Source: Bacillota bacterium (GTDB lineage: Bacteria; Bacillota; Clostridia; Christensenellales; Aristaeellaceae). Taken from it: a DNA stretch of 11,062 nucleotides. The stretch covers positions 1-11,062 of the forward strand of contig JAGVSV010000286.1 of NCBI GenBank assembly GCA_019137115.1, in the 5' to 3' direction. Under the pieces are notes generated by a model that searched no databases, was not told where the DNA came from, and saw only the letters and a program-made list of their open reading frames with translations. Shown here one piece after another: positions 7,421 to 11,062 of this stretch. The stretch's first letter is position 1. Each line of letters begins with the position of its first letter. Position numbers and translations under genes: made by a program.

Positions 7421-8362
7421 TTAGAACAACCCGGATTCGGTGGTTTTTTTGCTGAAGTAGTTGGTCAGCAACAAAAACGCAATGTTCACCACAGTGTTGA
7501 ACAAGCCCACCGCGGTGGACAGCGAGTATTGCTGGTTTTCAAGGCCCATGCGGTACGTATAGGTGGAGAACACATCCGCCACCTCATAGGTGCTGGGCGT
7601 ATACATCAACAGCACTTTCTCGTAACCCACGTTGAGGATGCTGCCCATGCGCAGCACGAACAGAATCATGATGGTGGGCAGGATGCCTGGCAGCGTGATG
7701 TGCAGCAGCTGCCGGAAGCGGTTGGCGCCGTCAATGCGCGCGGCCTCGTACTGTTCCTGGTCGATGGCGGCCAGCGCCGCCAGGTAAATAATCGAGTTCC
7801 ACCCGATGTACTGCCAGATGCCGGAACCGATATACAAAGGGCGGAACGCGCTGGCGCTGATGGTCAGGTTCTGCCGCGTGCCGCCGAACAATTCGATGAT
7901 TTGTGAGAACAGACCGTTTTCCTGGCTGTAGATTTTGAGCAGCGACGCCATGACAACCAGCGAAATAAAGTACGGCATGTACGTGATGGTCTGCACGGTG
8001 CGCTTGAACTTGTTGTTGCGCAGCTCATTGAGCAGCAGCGCCAGGATGATGGGCGCCGGGAAGCCGAAGAGGATGTCCAGCGCGCTTAGGGTAAACGTGT
8101 TGCGCAGCAGTCGCCAGAAATAGGGGTCGGTGAAAAACTTTTCGAACCACAAAAAACCCACCCAGGGGCTGCCCGCGATACCGCGGGTGGGGCGGTAGTT
8201 TTTAAACGCAATTTGTAGGCCGTACATCGGCTTGTAGGCGAACACGGCCAGATAGACAAGCACCGGCAGGATCATCAGGTACTTCCACTTGTTCAGCCGG
8301 AAGTCCCTCAACAGCCTGCCGGCAAAGCCCTTCCTGCCGGAACCAATGGTCTGCTGGGCCAC
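7421..8362 (-). CDS. Carbohydrate ABC transporter permease, LplB/YteP family
   Basis: This is the partner permease of the importer. The 313-residue product has a basic N-terminus, then about six helices (from about 28-48, 87-110, 128-145, 178-198, 228-243 and 280-300). The EAA loop is at 206-227, with the core EAARIDGANRFRQLLHITLP. YKPMYGLQIAFKNY near the first helix is typical of LplB proteins. I placed the start at the GTG at 8362 (Met-Ala-Gln-Gln). AGGAGG at 8376-8371 lies 8 bases upstream of it, whereas the alternative GTG at 8371 overlaps that SD. It lies downstream of the binding-protein gene, separated from it by a strong hairpin, and 12 bases upstream of its partner permease. Confidence 0.95.
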   Translation of the reverse strand: MAQQTIGSGRKGFAGRLLRDFRLNKWKYLMILPVLVYLAVFAYKPMYGLQIAFKNYRPTRGIAGSPWVGFLWFEKFFTDPYFWRLLRNTFTLSALDILFGFPAPIILALLLNELRNNKFKRTVQTITYMPYFISLVVMASLLKIYSQENGLFSQIIELFGGTRQNLTISASAFRPLYIGSGIWQYIGWNSIIYLAALAAIDQEQYEAARIDGANRFRQLLHITLPGILPTIMILFVLRMGSILNVGYEKVLLMYTPSTYEVADVFSTYTYRMGLENQQYSLSTAVGLFNTVVNIAFLLLTNYFSKKTTESGLF

Positions 8363-8384
8363 GGAACGCACCTCCTATGGAAGG

Positions 8385-8414
8385 GGCCGCCGCGCGGGGT
8401 TCCGCGCGGCGGCC
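8385..8414 (-). promoter_or_regulatory. Intercistronic hairpin between binding protein and permease genes
   Basis: A perfect inverted repeat has 13-base arms (8385-8397 and 8402-8414) around a 4-base loop. It is almost all G and C, so the RNA hairpin would be very stable. It sits between the solute-binding-protein stop (8430) and the lplB SD (8376). No T-tract follows on the minus strand, so it is not a classical terminator. Such hairpins after binding-protein genes commonly protect the upstream message from 3' decay or dampen read-through, making binding protein exceed permease. That role here is inferred. Confidence 0.75.
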
Positions 8415-8429
8415 GGTTGTGGGGTTTGT

Positions 8430-10007
8430 TTAGCGGGCCAGATACCTGTCGTAGCACGCCTGGCGGATCTCCAGCACGCGCTGGAGGTCATAGCTGTCCA
8501 GGGTCTTCAGATATTCTTCCCAGGCGGCGTCGCTGTTGATGTCGCTGGCGCCGGTTACGAAACGTCCAAAGCTCTCCGGCACAAACGTGCCCAGGCTCGT
8601 GCCCACGATCTTCAGCTCGTCGGACTCCTCCACCGTGAAGTTGGCGCCAACCGGCCACTTCCAGTAAGCGCTGACGGCTTCGTTCGGGTAGAACCAGGTG
8701 TCGTTGGCATCAATGGCCACATCGGAGTTCTTCATGTACAGCAGGCGGGTGGCCTGGATGCACGGGCCGGACCAGGTCGCTCCGCCGTATTTTACCAGCG
8801 GGTCGGTATCCTTGTCATCGGTGACCAGCGCGGTCAGTTGCGGCTGTCCGTCGGCGCCCATCTCCCAGGACACGCCTTCCTTGCCAAAGTTCCAGTAGTT
8901 GAAGCCTTCCTTGGTGTAGGCATAGTTGAGCAGCTGCAGCGCCACCTTCATGGTGTCCTCGTCGGCGGACTTGGTGATCATCGCCACGCTGGTGCCGATG
9001 CCGGCCCCGCCAAACACCATGCTCAGGGTGCCGTCGTCGCCCGTTGGATAGGGGATGCCCACCCAGACGCCGTCCTTGCTCTCGGCCACGCGCTCCTTGT
9101 TCCAGTTGTTCAGCTGGCCCATGGAGGTGATGGAGATACCGGTCATGTCATTGTGGATCTTGCCCTTGATGGACGTATCGTCCAGCGCCAGGAAGTCCTG
9201 GTCCAGCAGGCCGTCGTTCCACAGTTTGTTCAGCCACGCCACATACGCGCGCCACTCGGGCTGCGCCTGCGCCAGGCCCACCTTGCCGTCCTTGACAAAG
9301 TACTGCAGGCTTTCCTGGCCGAACGCGCCAAAGGCGCCCGACAGGCCGGTGGTGTTCACGCGGTTGTTGGCAAAGGACAGCTTGGCGCCGTGCTTTTCGT
9401 TGAACGCGCGGATGACGGTTTCAAACTCGCTAATCGTCTTGGGGATTTCCAGACCCGCTTCCTTCAGCCAGTCGGTGCGGATGACCGGGCCCAGGTAGGT
9501 GTCGTTCCAGCCGCCGTCTTCGCGGAAGAAACCAAAGCCATAGTACTGGCCGGCATCGTTCTTCATCGCGCGATCATAGGCTTCGTTGCTCTTCAGGAAA
9601 GCATAATATGCAGGGGCGTACTCCTCCAGATAGGGGGTCAGGTCCCAGATCATCTCGTCTTCCAGGTACAGGGAGGCATCGTTCATGAACGCGCCCCACA
9701 TAATGTCCGGCAGGTTGGTCGGATCCGCCAGCAGCGTGTTGGTAAACACGTTGGACTGGGTGCCGGCCGGGGGGAAGGACCATTCCACCGGGATGCCGGT
9801 CACTTCGGACAGGCCCGTGTGGAACGGGGATTCGGTGTAGTTGGTGAACTTTTCGTGCGGGCTGATGTTGCTTTCTGCATACCAGGTGATGGTCTTGTCG
9901 GTCTTGATCGGATACATGTCAGCGCCGGACTGCAGTTCCAGTCCGAATGCCGGCACCACGCTGAACAGCATGGTCATCACGATCGCCAGAGTGAACAGTT
10001 TCTTCAT
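8430..10007 (-). CDS. Extracellular solute-binding protein, LplA/YtcQ family
   Basis: This is the substrate-capturing component of the ABC importer, acting outside the membrane. The 525-residue product has the usual length for the large LplA/YtcQ group. Residues 1-22 form a signal peptide (MKK, a hydrophobic stretch 4-18, then PAFG). No cysteine follows, and the only cysteines lie in the C-terminal half, so it lacks the lipobox that normally anchors such proteins in Gram-positive cells; cleavage after Gly22 by signal peptidase I is likely. The mature part has the expected two-lobed pattern, including LPDIMWGAF (about 98-106), DLTPYLEEYAP and GPVIRTDWLKEAGLEIPKT. AGGAGGA at 10020-10014 gives a strong ribosome site for the ATG at 10007. 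It is the first large gene of the operon, followed by a hairpin and both permeases. The likely ligand is an unsaturated uronic-acid oligosaccharide, inferred from the GH88 gene. Confidence 0.95.
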   Translation of the reverse strand: MKKLFTLAIVMTMLFSVVPAFGLELQSGADMYPIKTDKTITWYAESNISPHEKFTNYTESPFHTGLSEVTGIPVEWSFPPAGTQSNVFTNTLLADPTNLPDIMWGAFMNDASLYLEDEMIWDLTPYLEEYAPAYYAFLKSNEAYDRAMKNDAGQYYGFGFFREDGGWNDTYLGPVIRTDWLKEAGLEIPKTISEFETVIRAFNEKHGAKLSFANNRVNTTGLSGAFGAFGQESLQYFVKDGKVGLAQAQPEWRAYVAWLNKLWNDGLLDQDFLALDDTSIKGKIHNDMTGISITSMGQLNNWNKERVAESKDGVWVGIPYPTGDDGTLSMVFGGAGIGTSVAMITKSADEDTMKVALQLLNYAYTKEGFNYWNFGKEGVSWEMGADGQPQLTALVTDDKDTDPLVKYGGATWSGPCIQATRLLYMKNSDVAIDANDTWFYPNEAVSAYWKWPVGANFTVEESDELKIVGTSLGTFVPESFGRFVTGASDINSDAAWEEYLKTLDSYDLQRVLEIRQACYDRYLAR

Positions 10008-10132
10008 GAGTTGTCCTCCTTTTTATTTCCAAACGCGGCATTTCCCCGCGTATTTGACGATCCAGATGCGGTTTCCCGCCCAGTAAATTCCCCGGAAATC
10101 GTTCCTCGCCGCCGGGCGCAACGCATAATCAT
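10004..10132 (-). CDS. Possible 42-residue leader ORF
   Basis: A short reading frame lies wholly inside the leader of the transporter operon. It starts with ATG at 10132, about 25 bases after the predicted transcript start, with GGAG at 10142-10139 six bases upstream. It runs 42 codons and stops with TGA that overlaps the ATG of the solute-binding-protein gene (ATGA). The peptide begins MIMRCARRRG and continues as a Gly/Ser/Asn/Arg-rich, non-hydrophobic sequence ending KKEDNS; I recognise no family. The arrangement fits a translated leader coupled to the next gene. However, a frame of this length can stay open by chance in GC-rich DNA, and the strong AGGAGG of the binding protein makes coupling unnecessary. 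Treat it as a candidate only. Confidence 0.3.
   Translation of the reverse strand: MIMRCARRRGTISGEFTGRETASGSSNTRGNAAFGNKKEDNS
10033..10051 (-). promoter_or_regulatory. Small stem-loop in the operon leader
   Basis: The arms 10033-10038 and 10046-10051 pair perfectly (ACGCGG with CCGCGT) around a 7-base loop, ending about 13 bases upstream of the AGGAGG of the binding-protein gene. The rest of the ~150-base leader matches no riboswitch I know. A stem of six pairs may occur by chance. Confidence 0.3.
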
Positions 10133-10163
10133 GCACGGCTCCGGATGGTTTTCACATTACCAT

Positions 10164-10193
10164 ATTATAGCAGGCCAGGCGCGCGCCTGTCAA
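10164..10193 (-). promoter_or_regulatory. Near-consensus sigma-A promoter of the uronide transporter operon
   Basis: On the minus strand, TTGACA (10193-10188) and TATAAT (10169-10164) both match consensus exactly, separated by 18 bases, and TGC precedes the -10. Transcription would start near 10157, leaving a leader of about 150 bases. It lies downstream of a terminator-like hairpin that ends the preceding gene, so it drives the operon from the binding protein through pduL. A promoter this strong normally needs repression for an inducible sugar system. Confidence 0.85.
10176..10189. promoter_or_regulatory. 14-bp perfect palindrome in the promoter spacer (candidate operator)
   Basis: CAGGCGCGCGCCTG reads the same on both strands. 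It fills the spacer between -35 and -10 and covers two bases of the -35 box. A repressor bound here would block RNA polymerase. It has a central CG as LacI-family operators do, but does not fit the common LacI/CcpA consensus. The alternating GC core makes chance palindromy more likely than in ordinary sequence. Confidence 0.4.
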
Positions 10194-10250
10194 TCGTCGG
10201 CGCTTTGCGAGCACCGGGCGTGATGGGCCAAATCCTAAACAGGTGTTCAT

Positions 10251-10287
10251 AAAAGTGCGGCGATTGGCCGCATATGCGGACGCCGCA
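10251..10287 (-). terminator. Terminator-like nested hairpin after the frameshifted gene
   Basis: The outer arms TGCGGCG (10256-10262) and CGCCGCA (10281-10287) pair over seven bases. Inside the loop lies a 12-bp perfect palindrome, CCGCATATGCGG (10268-10279), so a branched or alternative hairpin is possible. On the minus strand the stem is followed by CTTTTAT (T-run 10254-10251). It begins 7 bases past the stop of the frameshifted gene and ends about 58 bases before the next promoter, as expected of a rho-independent terminator with a short U-tract. Confidence 0.55.
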
Positions 10288-10293
10288 AGGGGG

Positions 10294-11024
10294 TCAAACC
10301 TGCGCGATTTCCCCGCAGGCTTCGTTGAAACGCGCTTTCTTTTCGGCCCAGCATTCGTCCTGAACCGCCGACAGCGTAAACGTCATCACGCCCTCAAACG
10401 ACGACATCCCGACCACCGCGCGCACGTTAGGGATGTAGGGCGGCACAAAGTACACGCCGGTGCAGCGGATGCGGTCGCCCTCGGTTGCGGACAGGACGCC
10501 TGCCTGGCGGGCCATCAAGTCCTCCACGGCGCCCTGCCACGCTTCCAGCGAAATCGGCTTGGGCCCGGCCGGGGAAAACGCGGCGCTGCCAACCGCCGCC
10601 ACGTCCACGCGCGCGGACAGGATATCTGTCCGTCTTTGGTCACCGCATCCTGCAGGAATGGGTACATCCTGCCGATCTGTGCGCTGATTTCCGGATCGTC
10701 AATTTCCATGCAGTACCCCTTGTCACGCAGGAAATGGAAGCCACCGCTGGCATAGGAAATGGCGTATAAATCGAAGGCGCCGTCCTGTGTCATCATGTGA
10801 AGCGCCATCTCTACGGCGGAGTCATACCCCGTGGTGTCGTTCCCCTCCCACGCGAGCGCGGGGTATTTCTCGCCAAACACAGGGTTGGTGAAATCCCCGG
10901 CGCCCTCTTTCCCATAGATGTACAGCGTCCCCGCAGCATCGTCAGCCTGGGCGAGCCCAGGGAATGCCAGGCTTACCCCAACACACAGGATGGTTAGCGC
11001 GATCACGGTTGCTTTTTTTATCAC
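10294..11024 (-). pseudogene. Frameshifted secreted solute-binding-like protein
   Basis: A GTG at 11024 with GGAGG seven bases upstream (11036-11032) starts a protein with a signal peptide (MIKKATVIALTIL through LAQA, about residues 1-27, no lipobox). It continues like an ABC solute-binding protein: TLYIYGKEG near 33, TTGYDSAVEMALHMM, then DLYAISYASGG and MYPFLQDAVTKDGQ up to about residue 134. The family usually continues DGxIYaxP there. Instead this frame turns into Arg/Trp-rich nonsense, while the next frame takes over sensibly with LSARVDVAAVG and runs to a stop at 10294. One missing base (or two extra) near 10623 would restore a product of about 243 residues. That is short for a binding protein (usually about 400). 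The last ~60 residues, with PPYIPNVRAVVGMSSFEGVMTF split over that stretch, look less like a binding protein, so a deletion or fusion is possible. A sequencing error cannot be excluded. Confidence 0.6.
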
Positions 11025-11062
11025 AGCAGAACCTCCAGGAATACATGCTCCGGTTACCGCTT

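Noticed and set aside
6749..7906. 385-codon plus-strand ORF
   Set aside because: Gln/His/Asp-rich antisense spanning both permease genes; no family features.
8363..8371. Upstream GTG start for the LplB-like permease
   Set aside because: That codon shares bases with the AGGAGG ribosome site, which is ideally spaced for the GTG at 8362.
10008..10157. Riboswitch in the operon leader
   Set aside because: The leader is long enough, but I could match no known aptamer core; only a 6-bp stem and a possible short ORF were seen.
8289..10223. 644-codon plus-strand ORF
   Set aside because: It is antisense to the binding-protein and lplB genes, which have clear family motifs and ribosome sites. It is rich in His, Arg, Gly and Val without domain logic, typical of GC-rich shadow frames.
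1..11062. CRISPR array, insertion sequence, phage or tRNA
   Set aside because: No regularly spaced repeats, transposase motifs, terminal inverted repeats or cloverleaf sequences were found on either strand.

Overview
The window looks like a GC-rich (roughly 60 % by eye) chromosomal segment of an anaerobic, probably gut-associated member of the Bacillota (Clostridia). This rests on the LplB/YtcP-type sugar permeases without an adjacent ATPase, a PduL-type phosphotransacylase, Shine-Dalgarno (SD) sites of the AGGAGG type and Clostridia-like protein sequences. A precise taxon cannot be read from the sequence. Every credible gene lies on the minus strand, so the layout is read from right (11062) to left (1).

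Region A (11024-10251): the remains of a short secreted solute-binding-type gene. It carries a frameshift near 10623 and is followed by a terminator-like hairpin.

Region B (10193-3187): one long operon with a near-consensus promoter (TTGACA-N18-TATAAT) whose spacer holds a 14-bp perfect palindrome, and a ~150-nt leader containing a possible 42-codon ORF that ends in an ATGA overlap with the first gene. Gene order is solute-binding protein, LplB-like permease, YtcP-like permease, GH88 unsaturated glucuronyl hydrolase, Gfo/Idh/MocA oxidoreductase, Ogt-type O6-alkylguanine-DNA alkyltransferase, PduL phosphotransacylase, then a stem-loop terminator. A 13-bp perfect hairpin separates the binding-protein gene from the permeases. 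The first five genes match in kind the Bacillus subtilis ytcQ/ytcP/yteP/yteR/yteT uronide-oligosaccharide system: import of an oligosaccharide with an unsaturated uronic acid at its non-reducing end, removal of that residue, and redox conversion of a sugar. The transporter ATPase is absent here, as is usual for systems that share an MsmX-like ATPase. Ogt and PduL are unexpected riders. PduL could link acetyl-CoA from sugar breakdown to acetyl phosphate and ATP.

Region C (3151-1): a second operon with an extended -10 promoter, encoding ornithine carbamoyltransferase, carbamate kinase and an MFS transporter that runs off the left edge. The two enzymes form the ATP-yielding half of the arginine deiminase pathway (citrulline to ornithine, CO2, NH3 and ATP). 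No arginine deiminase gene is visible.

Several starts were placed downstream of the longest possible ORF because the SD site overlaps or lies inside the extension (carbamate kinase, OTC, PduL, GH88, LplB). No rRNA, tRNA, CRISPR array or insertion sequence was seen. The long plus-strand ORFs are antisense shadows of real genes. No intergenic stretch exceeds 300 bases.
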